A stretch of 42,703 nucleotides of DNA, from NCBI GenBank assembly GCA_016874775.1, contig VGTJ01000025.1, forward strand, positions 1 through 42,703. The letters run 5' to 3'. The DNA is from Deltaproteobacteria bacterium (GTDB taxonomy: Bacteria; Desulfobacterota; Binatia; Bin18). Position 1 is the first letter of the stretch, and each line of letters begins with the position of its first letter. The notes under the pieces were generated by a model. It did not search any database, had not been told where the DNA came from, and saw only the letters and a program-made list of their open reading frames with translations. Shown piece by piece: positions 8,747 through 16,396 of this stretch. The position numbers were made by a program, and so were the translations under genes.

Positions 8747-8836
8747 TCAGCTAGTGCGGGTAGGAGACGGTGTCTCGCCTTCGATACAAAACTGAGCGTG
8801 CTCGGGATTCGTCTCTCCACACTGGGTACACTGCAT
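8747..8836 (-). pseudogene. Orphan zinc-ribbon fragment
   Basis: A 29-codon stretch begins MQCTQCGETNPEHAQFC, the N-terminal half of a zinc ribbon that usually opens much larger proteins such as cyclase-AAA ATPase regulators. The second Cys pair (CxxCG) is destroyed: CIEGETPSP follows where a second cysteine is expected. Translation stops at 8747. It therefore looks like a gene remnant rather than a working protein. An AAAGGGGA lies upstream. A small functional peptide cannot be excluded. Confidence 0.45.
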
Positions 8837-8965
8837 AGACGGTTCGGTCCCCTTTACTCGTGACGACGTATCACGCCACACAAGGGATGCAAAGGAACAG
8901 TTGGAGAGATTGTAATGAACGGAGGAGAGTAGTTGAAGCAATTATCTGAGAAGGTTGGGCAATCC

Positions 8966-9039
8966 GTCATTGCGAGCAGAGCGAAGCAATCTCAGTTTCA
9001 GACAAAGATTGCTTCGTCGTCTGCGCTCCTCGCAATGAC
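8966..9039. repeat. Interspersed palindromic repeat, GTCATTGCGAG family (copy 1)
   Basis: The left arm begins GTCATTGCGAGCAGAGCG and ends GAAGCAATCT (to 8992). The right arm (9006-9039) is its inverted copy, ending GCTCCTCGCAATGAC. A second copy of the same family lies at 39686-39757. The hairpin lies just downstream of the stop of the minus-strand OmpA gene's neighbour region and may stop or stabilise transcripts. Confidence 0.85.
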
Positions 9040-9060
9040 AACCCTGAATAGTTGGCACTG

Positions 9061-9783
9061 CTACTTATTCTCAATAATCACTTCGACTCGACGGTTCTTG
9101 GCTCGGCCAGATGGGTTGTCCGAGCCGTCGGTGTTCTTATTCGGCGCAACTGGATAGCGTTTCCCGTACCCTTTGGTGGCGATACGGTCTTGGCCTACAC
9201 CTTCATTCTCGAGAGCCGAGGCGACACTACTTGCTCGACGTTCAGAGAGAGTTTGATTAGCTGCGTCAGTGCCTATGGAGTCGGTGTGTCCTTCGATCGA
9301 CACGCGCCGATCTTTTGCTTGATTGTTGAGCACCTCGGCGATATCACGAGCTTTATCGCGTGCGCCACTGGTCAGATTCGCTTTGCCGAACTCAAACAAG
9401 ACATCTGGCAAATTCACGACGACGCCACGTTCCGTTTCTCGCGCTTCAAGATTCTGCTTTTTGAGTTCATCGAGAAGAGCACGGTTCTTGGCGAGTTCTT
9501 GTCGCTGTTGCGCAATGACTTGTTCATTCTCGTTGGCTACCTGTTCGCGATTCTGTAACTGGTTCCCAACGAGGGCTCCACCTGCGGCGCCCATGGCACC
9601 ACCAATCGCCGCACCAGCGGCAGGGTTACCCACAGCAGCACCAATGATTGCCCCGGTTGCTGCTCCCAGTCCTGTGCCAACAATCGTGCTTTTTTCTCGT
9701 GTCGAGAGCGGCTGCGAACAGCCAACCAGGAAAACAATGCCAATGCCGACTGCTATCTGACGAATAACATCATACCGCTTCAT
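9061..9783 (-). CDS. OmpA-family lipoprotein with glycine-zipper domain (paralogue 1)
   Basis: The protein has 240 residues. It has a lipoprotein signal with lipobox FLVGC (Cys22 followed by Ser, compatible with outer-membrane sorting), then CSQPLSTREKST. A glycine-zipper stretch follows (GLGAATGAIIGAAVGNPAAG and onward to about 70), then a charged coiled coil with Gln/Glu-rich repeats (about 75-110) and a C-terminal OmpA/Pal domain. The last binds diaminopimelate of peptidoglycan through NQTLSERRASSV and GRAKNRRVEV, with IEGHTDSIGT between. It likely tethers the outer membrane to the wall. ATG 9783 is preferred over GTG 9792 because AGGTGGAG sits before it. The start is 12 bases behind the glycine-zipper lipoprotein gene, which carries an almost identical N-terminal region, so the pair arose by duplication of that domain. 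Confidence 0.9.
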   Translation of the reverse strand: MKRYDVIRQIAVGIGIVFLVGCSQPLSTREKSTIVGTGLGAATGAIIGAAVGNPAAGAAIGGAMGAAGGALVGNQLQNREQVANENEQVIAQQRQELAKNRALLDELKKQNLEARETERGVVVNLPDVLFEFGKANLTSGARDKARDIAEVLNNQAKDRRVSIEGHTDSIGTDAANQTLSERRASSVASALENEGVGQDRIATKGYGKRYPVAPNKNTDGSDNPSGRAKNRRVEVIIENK

Positions 9784-9795
9784 GATCTCCACCTC

Positions 9796-10161
9796 TTAAT
9801 ACTCGTCATCCTCGGTTGTTCTTCTTTGCTTGCGCTTCAGTTGTTCCAGCTCTTTCCGTTGTTGCTCGATCTCTCGTCGTTGTTCTTCCATCTCTCGCTG
9901 TTGTTCTGCTTGACGTACTTCCTGGCCTTGCATGGAATTGCCGATCGCTGCACCACCAAGTCCTCCCATTGCGCCACCAATGGCGGCTCCCGCTCCAGGA
10001 TTTCCCACCGCTGCACCGATGATAGCTCCAGTTGCTGCACCGAGTCCGACACCACCAAGCGTGCTTTTTTCACGTGTACTTAGCGGCTGCGAACAGCTGC
10101 TGAGCGCCATTCCCAACACCACTATTCCCACCATCACGGTTGATTTTCGAATTATTCGCAT
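9796..10161 (-). CDS. Glycine-zipper lipoprotein (paralogue 1)
   Basis: The protein has 121 residues. Lipobox ALSSC (Cys23) is followed by SQPLSTREKST, a Gly/Ala zipper (GLGAATGAIIGAAVGNPGAG, then GGAMGGLGGAAIG), and a very charged Gln/Glu/Arg coiled coil (from about 75) ending TTEDDEY. The zipper resembles the 17-kDa antigen/SlyB-type 2TM domain, which inserts in or under the outer membrane. AGGAGGTGAT directly precedes ATG 10161, a near-perfect ribosome-binding site that rules out the longer frame to 10233. It lies downstream of lspA, whose product would process its lipid anchor. Confidence 0.85.
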   Translation of the reverse strand: MRIIRKSTVMVGIVVLGMALSSCSQPLSTREKSTLGGVGLGAATGAIIGAAVGNPGAGAAIGGAMGGLGGAAIGNSMQGQEVRQAEQQREMEEQRREIEQQRKELEQLKRKQRRTTEDDEY

Positions 10162-10240
10162 AATCACCTCCTCGTTTGCGACGTGCTGTTGAACAAGAGG
10201 TATGTTACCTGACGTAGTCTGTCGACTCAACAATAGTGTG

Positions 10241-10744
10241 TCAGGTGGATGCGTGTTCGTGCGGAGCGGTTGAGGGCTGTTTCCATGACGCCCACAAGAG
10301 ACCGATCACACCAATCGTGATACAGCTATCAGCAACGTTAAAAGCTGGCCACGCCCAATCGTGCCAGTAAAAAAGCAGAAAGTCGATCACTTCACCATAG
10401 AGGAGACGATCAATGAGGTTGCCAATTGCCCCCCCTAGGATGCTTGCTGCTGCAATGACGAAAAAGGCTCCTTCTTCTTGTGCATAGAGGATAAAAAAGA
10501 TCAGCGCCGCAATCGCCACGCTGGTCGCGATCAGGAAAAATGGCTGCCGGAACCAGTCCGGTGCTTGCGCAAGAAAACTAAAAGCAGCGCCTGGGTTCCG
10601 CATGTGCGTCAGATCAAAAAACCCAGCAAGCATCGGGATACGCTGATGGAGTTCTACGTTTTGCGCAATCAAGGTCTTGGTCAATTGATCGAGAAAAAGA
10701 ATGATTCCTGCGATAACAGCCGCGAGCAGTATTCTGTTGGACAT
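10241..10744 (-). CDS. lspA: Lipoprotein signal peptidase (signal peptidase II)
   Basis: This 167-residue inner-membrane aspartic protease has four hydrophobic segments. The conserved catalytic Asp residues are in GNLIDR (Asp112) and FNVADS (Asp139), and the RNPGAAFS motif is at 49-56. It cleaves the signal peptide of diacylated prolipoproteins. GAGGG lies 6 bases before ATG 10744. It starts 13 bases after the ileS stop, the classic ileS-lspA operon, and is followed by two lipoprotein genes on the same strand. Confidence 0.96.
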   Translation of the reverse strand: MSNRILLAAVIAGIILFLDQLTKTLIAQNVELHQRIPMLAGFFDLTHMRNPGAAFSFLAQAPDWFRQPFFLIATSVAIAALIFFILYAQEEGAFFVIAAASILGGAIGNLIDRLLYGEVIDFLLFYWHDWAWPAFNVADSCITIGVIGLLWASWKQPSTAPHEHAST

Positions 10745-10757
10745 GGGTTTCCCTCGA

Positions 10758-13700
10758 TTATCCTTCGCGTTGCACGCCGAGCGTGAGTTTCATGCCTTCG
10801 ATGTCGACTGTATCAACCCGATCTCCTTGGGCTTGAACCGGTCGCAGCGACCGCGCCAGCGTTTCTTGCTGAATGTACGCCTGATGTCGCTCAATGGCTG
10901 ATGCAAGGGCAGATTCGGTTGTATAGGTGACGGCAATGCGATCTTCCACTTGATACCCGGCATCTTTACGCATTTGTTGAATGAGATGGACGACTTCGCG
11001 TGCTAAGCCCTCAGCAATCAATTCATCAGTGAGCGTACACGGAAATTCAATGGAAATGAAACGATCCGAACGTACGTCAGGGGCGCCATCGCGAGCCTGA
11101 CGCAAGATCTGAATTTCGTTGGGTTGAAATGACTCTGCATCGAGTGTGATGGACTTGCCCTCTTCGCTTGCCAGCATTTGGTCGAGCGAAAGGTTGGTGA
11201 TCTTCTTGCCAATGGTACCAAAGTTCTTGCCAAAACGAGGACCTAACAGTTGCGGATTAGCTTTCGCGCTGAGGGCAACCTTTGCCTCTTCTGCTGTGCT
11301 GTACACCACCTCTTTGACGTTGAGTTCTTCACGGATGTACGTTTCCAGCGGTTTGATCTCATCGAGAACCCATTGCTGACGATGAAGAATTGTCAGTTGC
11401 GGCAGTGGCATGCGGACTTTGACTTTGCGTTCATTACGTAAGCTCCGTCCCAGCAGCACAACACGCTGCATACGCGCGACGGCGTCTTCGAGTTCAGGAT
11501 TCACTAATTGCTCATTGTACGTCGGGAACGGCTCAAGATGGACACTGTCCTTGCCCTGCCCGGCGTGGAGGGTGACGAGATTGCGATAGATGGCGTCAGC
11601 AAGAAACGGTGTAAATGGTGCCATCAGTTTGGCGTAGCCGAGCAACACCTCATACAAGGTACGATAGGCGTAGAACTTGTCAGCATCTGCGCCTTCACTC
11701 CAGAAGCGGCGACGGTTGAAACGGATGTACCAATTGGTTAGTTCATCAAGAAAATCAACCAGTGCTGGGACGACGTTGTAGAGCCGGTATCCTTCCATCT
11801 CGGCGTTGGTGCGCTGAATCAACGTCTGCTGCCGCGACAGAATCCAGCGATCAAGAATGTTGGGTGAGGAGCCTGCCGGTGTCAGGGCTAGGTTCCATTG
11901 ATCGACCAGAGCGTAGGTGACAAAAAATTTATAGGCATTCCACCACGGCAATAGCAAACGACGCACGGTATCGCGCACGCCTTGTTCACTGAACCGTAAC
12001 TCTTCAGCTCGCACAAGTGGTGAGTTGATGAGATAAAGCCGTAACGCATCGGCCCCGTGCTCGGCTAAGATTTCTTCTGGCTCGGGATAATTCTTGAGCC
12101 GTTTGCTCATCTTCTTGCCGTCTTCGGCAAGAACAAGGCCGTTGACGACAACGTGATGAAAAGCAGGCTTATCGAACAACCCGGACGCCATCACCATGAG
12201 TGTGTAAAACCACCCACGGGTTTGATCGAGTCCTTCGGCGATGAAATCTGCAGGAAACGATCGTGAAAAATCTTCTTTGTGTTCGAACGGATAATGCAAC
12301 TGTGCATAGGGCATCGAGCCACTTTCAAACCAACAGTCGAAGACATGTGGTACGCGTCGCATCATGCCCTTGCCTGATGAGGCAGGAAATGTGAGGTCGT
12401 CGACAAACTCGCGATGCAGGTCTGACACTCTTGTGCCCGTGCGCTGCGCGAGTTCCTCGACACTGCCGAGGCAGACTACGTCTTTGCCATCGTCACTCTG
12501 CCAGATCGGCAACGGGGTGCCCCAGTAACGGTTGCGGCTGATAGCCCAATCGCGTGCACCCTCAAGCCAGTTGCCAAAGCGACCATCACGCAAATGATCA
12601 GGAACCCACTCTGTGAGTTTGTTATTCGCAACGAGGCGGTCGCGAAACGCTTCCACACGCACGAACCATGTGTTGACCGCACGATAGATCAGCGGGGTGT
12701 CACTGCGCCAGCAGAACGGGTAGCTATGATCGATCGTTGCTTGGCGGATCAGTGTTTTGTCGCGTTTCAGTCGCTCGATGATCTTTGGATCTGCCTCTTT
12801 AACATGCAGGCCAAGAAAATCACTCACTGGTGCAGTGAACTTTCCTTCGTCATCGACTGGGTTCACCATGTCGATGCCTGCTTTTTGACAGGCATAGAAG
12901 TCCTCTTCACCAAATGCTGGAGCAATGTGAACGATACCCGTACCGTCCTCGGTGGTGACGTAATCAGCTGGAATGACACGAAAGGCACCAACGTCCTTGC
13001 GGTCAGCAAAATAGGGCAAGAGCGGAGTAAAGCGACGCCCGACGAGGTCGGTTCCTTTGTATCGTGCCTCGACTGTGTAGGTGTCAGCCTTGGGGAAATA
13101 CGCTTTTATGCGTGCGTCAGCGAGAATGTAGTGGGTGCCATCGCTGTGGTCGCGGACTTTGACGTAATCGACTTCGGGCCCGACCGCTAACGCGAGATTA
13201 CTCGGTAACGTCCAAGGAGTGGTTGTCCAGGCGGTAAAGAAGGTATTTTCTTCTCCTTCAGCGGCAAAACGCACGGTGATAGCCGGGTCCTGGACATCTT
13301 TGTAGTTCAGATTGGCTTCGAAGTTTGAAAGTACCGTGCCCAGACGAGTAGAGTATGGCAACACTTTGTGACCTTCATAAACCAAGCCGCTGTCCCACAA
13401 CTGTTTGAATGCCCACCACACCGTCTCCATGAACGACATGTCCATCGTACGATAGTCGTTGCGGAAGTCGACCCAGCGACCCATACGCCGGACTGTCTTT
13501 TCCCATTCTTGCGTATAGCGCAGCACGATCTTACGGCATTCACTGTTGAAATTGGCAACCCCGAACCGTTCGATTTCACTCTTGCCGTTCAATCCCAAAG
13601 ACTGTTCGATTTCCATTTCGACTGGGAGACCGTGGCAGTCCCAACCAAAGCGACGTTCCACATAGCGACCACGCATGGTCCAGAAGCGGGGAATGATGTC

Positions 13701-13892
13701 TTTAATCGTGCCAGCTAAGAGATGGCCGTAGTGTGGAAGGCCAGTGGCGAACGGAGGGCCATCATAAAAAATGAACGGTGGCAGATGCCGAGTGTGTTCC
13801 AGGCTCTTGGCGAAAATATCCTTCTCGTCCCAGAATTTGAGGACGGCTAATTCCAGCTCAGCGAGTTTAACGTTTTCTGCCACCGCTTCCAT
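10758..13892 (-). CDS. ileS: Isoleucyl-tRNA synthetase, long (type 2) form
   Basis: This 1044-residue class I synthetase has the HIGH-type motif HYGH at 54-57, WDCHGLP near 85-90 and KMSKR at 594-598 (followed by LKNYPEP). A CP1 editing domain with WTTTPWTLPSN lies around 222-232, followed by a long anticodon-binding and C-terminal region. The length and the KMSKRLKNYPEP context resemble the eukaryote-like type 2 IleRS (about 1040 residues) rather than the usual bacterial type of about 930 with a C-terminal zinc finger. Type 2 enzymes are typically insensitive to mupirocin. It charges tRNA-Ile with isoleucine. AGGGATA lies about 10 bases before ATG 13892. It is the promoter-proximal gene of the ileS-lspA operon. 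Confidence 0.95.
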   Translation of the reverse strand: MEAVAENVKLAELELAVLKFWDEKDIFAKSLEHTRHLPPFIFYDGPPFATGLPHYGHLLAGTIKDIIPRFWTMRGRYVERRFGWDCHGLPVEMEIEQSLGLNGKSEIERFGVANFNSECRKIVLRYTQEWEKTVRRMGRWVDFRNDYRTMDMSFMETVWWAFKQLWDSGLVYEGHKVLPYSTRLGTVLSNFEANLNYKDVQDPAITVRFAAEGEENTFFTAWTTTPWTLPSNLALAVGPEVDYVKVRDHSDGTHYILADARIKAYFPKADTYTVEARYKGTDLVGRRFTPLLPYFADRKDVGAFRVIPADYVTTEDGTGIVHIAPAFGEEDFYACQKAGIDMVNPVDDEGKFTAPVSDFLGLHVKEADPKIIERLKRDKTLIRQATIDHSYPFCWRSDTPLIYRAVNTWFVRVEAFRDRLVANNKLTEWVPDHLRDGRFGNWLEGARDWAISRNRYWGTPLPIWQSDDGKDVVCLGSVEELAQRTGTRVSDLHREFVDDLTFPASSGKGMMRRVPHVFDCWFESGSMPYAQLHYPFEHKEDFSRSFPADFIAEGLDQTRGWFYTLMVMASGLFDKPAFHHVVVNGLVLAEDGKKMSKRLKNYPEPEEILAEHGADALRLYLINSPLVRAEELRFSEQGVRDTVRRLLLPWWNAYKFFVTYALVDQWNLALTPAGSSPNILDRWILSRQQTLIQRTNAEMEGYRLYNVVPALVDFLDELTNWYIRFNRRRFWSEGADADKFYAYRTLYEVLLGYAKLMAPFTPFLADAIYRNLVTLHAGQGKDSVHLEPFPTYNEQLVNPELEDAVARMQRVVLLGRSLRNERKVKVRMPLPQLTILHRQQWVLDEIKPLETYIREELNVKEVVYSTAEEAKVALSAKANPQLLGPRFGKNFGTIGKKITNLSLDQMLASEEGKSITLDAESFQPNEIQILRQARDGAPDVRSDRFISIEFPCTLTDELIAEGLAREVVHLIQQMRKDAGYQVEDRIAVTYTTESALASAIERHQAYIQQETLARSLRPVQAQGDRVDTVDIEGMKLTLGVQREG

Positions 13893-14060
13893 GTTGTTGT
13901 TATCCCTAGCAATGAATTTTCACTACAAAAGAATTTCATAGGCTATCGATTGAGGCTCGGTTTGGCTAGTAGGCAAAGAGCGAGAGGAATGGCTCTTGAC
14001 CCCTGCCATGAGCATGAAAAAATACTCGACATCCACTCGAAAACAGGAGAGCTGATCGCA

Positions 14061-14258
14061 ATGGGCAAACGAAAGATGATTAACTTCGCACGACCAGGTG
14101 CTGACCAGTACGAAGACGTCGAAGAAGAAGGCATGCCGAAACCCTGTGCTATGGGAATTCCGTGGGTGAATCCTGACACGCTCAGCACGCTTGAACAACG
14201 GAAGATCCGTCGAACTGGCCCGAAAGGTGAGCCGCTGTCGGAGCAGAGGAAGGCTTAG
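14061..14258 (+). CDS. Small hypothetical protein
   Basis: A 65-codon ORF reads MGKRKMINFARPGAD, then acidic QYEDVEEEG, then GIPWVNPDTLSTLEQRKIRRTG and a basic end. AGGAG (14045-14049) lies 11 bases before ATG 14061. The frame continues upstream to 13950 without a better start. The peptide is hydrophilic, with no signal sequence or membrane segment, and its family is not recognised. It is divergent from ileS and followed by a repeat island. The overlapping minus-strand frames look like shadows. Confidence 0.5.
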   Translation: MGKRKMINFARPGADQYEDVEEEGMPKPCAMGIPWVNPDTLSTLEQRKIRRTGPKGEPLSEQRKA

Positions 14259-14262
14259 CTCT

Positions 14263-14443
14263 TACGGCACTAGTAGTCAGTCACACTGAATTTGAGGGGT
14301 CGATTTCGTCATGCCCGCGCAGGCGGGCATCCAGGATCTTCAAGCAGGGGCCGCGACTTAACCTCCCTGGATTCCCGCTTTCGCGGGAATGACGCCACTA
14401 CGTTCACCCGGCAGAATCAACATAACTGACTACTAGTACCGTA
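14263..14443. repeat. MITE-like element with nested palindrome
   Basis: Terminal inverted repeats of 19 bases, differing at one base, bound the element (TACGGCACTAGTAGTCAGT at 14263-14281 and its inverse at 14425-14443). Inside sits a second inverted repeat, GTCATGCCCGCGCAGGCGGG... (from 14308) against ...CGCTTTCGCGGGAATGAC (to 14393), a dispersed repeat type seen in many bacterial genomes. No coding capacity is seen, so it would need a transposase in trans if mobile. Confidence 0.75.
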
Positions 14444-14470
14444 TCTCGCACGTTCATGAGCGGTGAAATC

Positions 14471-14664
14471 GTAGGGTGCGTACCACGCGCCAGTCAGTTG
14501 GCGCGCTTCGCCCGCCCTACAACTGCTCACGAAGTTATGAGACACGATACTAGACATTGTGTCGTGATCGGGGCGTATAGCTGCACGCCCCGACAGTCCG
14601 TAGCGTGCGCTATGCGCACGAACCTTGTAGAGTGACGCGACATCGTGCGCACAGCGCACGCTAC
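14471..14664. repeat. Cluster of three further palindromic repeats
   Basis: Three elements follow one another. At 14471-14520, GTAGGGTGCGTACCACGCGCC is set against an inverted GGCGCGCTT...CCCTAC. At 14568-14593, TCGGGGCGT and ACGCCCCGA arms flank an 8-base loop. At 14600-14619 and 14645-14664 are 20-base arms matching at 19 positions (GTAGCGTGCGCTATGCGCAC and inverse). With the preceding element they fill 14259-14700, where no gene is seen. Confidence 0.75.
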
Positions 14665-14700
14665 CTCAAAAGACAATTCGTCGTAGCGTATGAAATAGAT

Positions 14701-14994
14701 TTACTCGTGCGGCAGCCGTTTCGCCAAGGAAGAACGGCTTGAACGTTTACGTTCGCCACCAAACAGCGAGTGTGATTGTCGGCGGATGCCAAAATAATAA
14801 CAGCAAATGTCACTATCGAGGTCGTTGCTGAAGGTCCGTTGTTGGCCGTCATCGAACAGAATCCGTACAAGGCAGGTGCCACCAATCAAAGTCGAGGTCA
14901 TTTCTTCGACTACAACACCATTGCCCCACTCTTCGTAGCGAAGGTGAGCAACGCGGTCGCCCAATCGTAAGTAGAGTCGCGGTCCGTCGCGCAC
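14701..14994 (-). CDS. Small hypothetical protein with SH3-like barrel motif
   Basis: A 97-codon frame starts from GTG 14994, with AGGA 6 bases upstream. An in-frame TTG at 15072 would give 123 residues. The core LRLGDRVAHLRYEEWGNGVV continues with VRILFDDGQQRTF, a pattern like the Tudor/SH3-type DUF3553 and UvrD-tail domains (GDRV, G.G.V, V.FDDG). This suggests a small nucleic-acid or protein-binding barrel. The C-terminus is Arg/Ser rich. It is divergent from the CoA-transferase gene. Family placement rests on this short motif only. Confidence 0.5.
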   Translation of the reverse strand: MRDGPRLYLRLGDRVAHLRYEEWGNGVVVEEMTSTLIGGTCLVRILFDDGQQRTFSNDLDSDICCYYFGIRRQSHSLFGGERKRSSRSSLAKRLPHE

Positions 14995-15134
14995 GGTGTA
15001 TCCTGAAAGTTCAACTGCTCCCCTTGTAGCTGAAAACGCTAGAACGAAGCAAGAAGGCAAATTTCGCGCCAATGAAGAAATTTGCTCAGGGGTGACTGAC
15101 TCTGCTATGAGCAGCAGGCAGGAGGACCAATCTC

Positions 15135-16391
15135 ATGAGCGATGAACAGCCACGCGATTCGTTACTCGCTGGGATCAAGGTGTTAGATTTTACCCATGTT
15201 CTGGCTGGGCCGACGTGCACCCGCATCCTTGCTGACCTGGGAGCAGAAGTGGTGAAGATCGAGTCTGCGCCAAATGGTGATGTTGCACGTAGCATGTTTC
15301 ATGTCAAAGAGAACCTGAGCGCGATGTTCTTGTATACCTGCGCTGGTAAGAAGAGTCTCTGTGTGGACTTGAAGAAACCGGAAGGCCTGCAAATTGCCAA
15401 AGACCTGGTTGCGACGTTCGACGTTGTGGTCGAAAATTTTGCACCAGGAGTGATGAAGAAGCTTGGCCTGGAGTACGCTGCGCTCAAAGCGATCAATCCA
15501 AAAATCATCATGGCGTCGATTTCAGGATTTGGCCAGACTGGTCCGTGGGCTGATCGCACCAGCTTTGATATTATTGGTCAGGCCATGAGTGGAGTGATGC
15601 ACATGACTGGCGAACCCGATGGCCCGCCACAATATGTGGGGAATGGCATCGGTGATCCCAACGCTGGCGTACATACTGCGCTAGCGATTTGTGCGTCGCT
15701 GTTCTATCGCGACCGCACCGGCAAAGGACAATACATCGATATCGCGCAGGTCGATTCGCTGCTCTATCTCGACTTATGCAACCTTCCCTATTACGCACTT
15801 TCTCATGGCGCATTTAATCCGAAACGCTTTGGCGCGTATCATTACGCAGTTGCTCCGCTTGGTGTTTTCAAGGGAAATGACGGGTACGTCGTTCTGCAAG
15901 CGATTGAACATCAATGGCCACAATTCGCCAAAGCGATCGGACGCGAAGATTTACTCACCAATGCAAAATTTGCGACCAACGCCAAGCGACTGGAGAATAA
16001 AGTGGAGCTAGCGAAGATCATCGAAGATTGGTTACAATCGTTTCCCAATAATGAAGCGGCACTAAATGCGCTGGCAGAGCAACGCGTTCCTTGCGCTCCT
16101 ATACTTGATCTCGGTGGTGCGCTCAGTCACCCACAGACACTTGCGCGTGGGATGGTCACGCAGATCGAACATCCGGTGTATGGAACGATGCCAATCGTCA
16201 ATACACCTTTTGCGATGTCCGAAGCACCGCGTCACATCCAAGGGCCAGCCCCGTTTCTTGGTCAACACAATGCCGAGGTGCTGAAACGTTACCTCAACTA
16301 TGACGAAGGACACATTACGCAACTCACGCAATCCGCCGTGCTCTTTGAAGAGGAGCGGGTGAAAGAACTCCGACAACGCGGAGTGATCTAG
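15135..16391 (+). CDS. CaiB/BaiF family CoA-transferase (1)
   Basis: This 418-residue family III CoA-transferase has N-terminal IKVLDFTHVLAGPTCTRILADLGAEVVKIE, then SISGFGQTGPWAD. The catalytic Asp174 is in GIGDPNAGVHTALAI, where the acyl-Asp anhydride forms. RTGKGQYIDIAQ and the C-terminal PFLGQHNAEVL segment complete the fold. It moves CoA between carboxylic acids in the cytoplasm. The donor and acceptor cannot be told. AGGAGG lies 9 bases before ATG 15135. The next gene starts 5 bases after its stop, so it probably heads an operon with the CYTH-CHAD, SixA and VOC genes. Confidence 0.93.
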   Translation: MSDEQPRDSLLAGIKVLDFTHVLAGPTCTRILADLGAEVVKIESAPNGDVARSMFHVKENLSAMFLYTCAGKKSLCVDLKKPEGLQIAKDLVATFDVVVENFAPGVMKKLGLEYAALKAINPKIIMASISGFGQTGPWADRTSFDIIGQAMSGVMHMTGEPDGPPQYVGNGIGDPNAGVHTALAICASLFYRDRTGKGQYIDIAQVDSLLYLDLCNLPYYALSHGAFNPKRFGAYHYAVAPLGVFKGNDGYVVLQAIEHQWPQFAKAIGREDLLTNAKFATNAKRLENKVELAKIIEDWLQSFPNNEAALNALAEQRVPCAPILDLGGALSHPQTLARGMVTQIEHPVYGTMPIVNTPFAMSEAPRHIQGPAPFLGQHNAEVLKRYLNYDEGHITQLTQSAVLFEEERVKELRQRGVI

Positions 16392-16396
16392 CGACA

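Noticed and set aside
8966-9039. CRISPR-like repeat
   Set aside because: It is a single inverted repeat, not regularly spaced direct repeats, and there are no cas genes.
14308-14393. tRNA-like or structured RNA
   Set aside because: The stem is a known type of dispersed repeat. No acceptor stem, T-loop or anticodon arm is recognisable.
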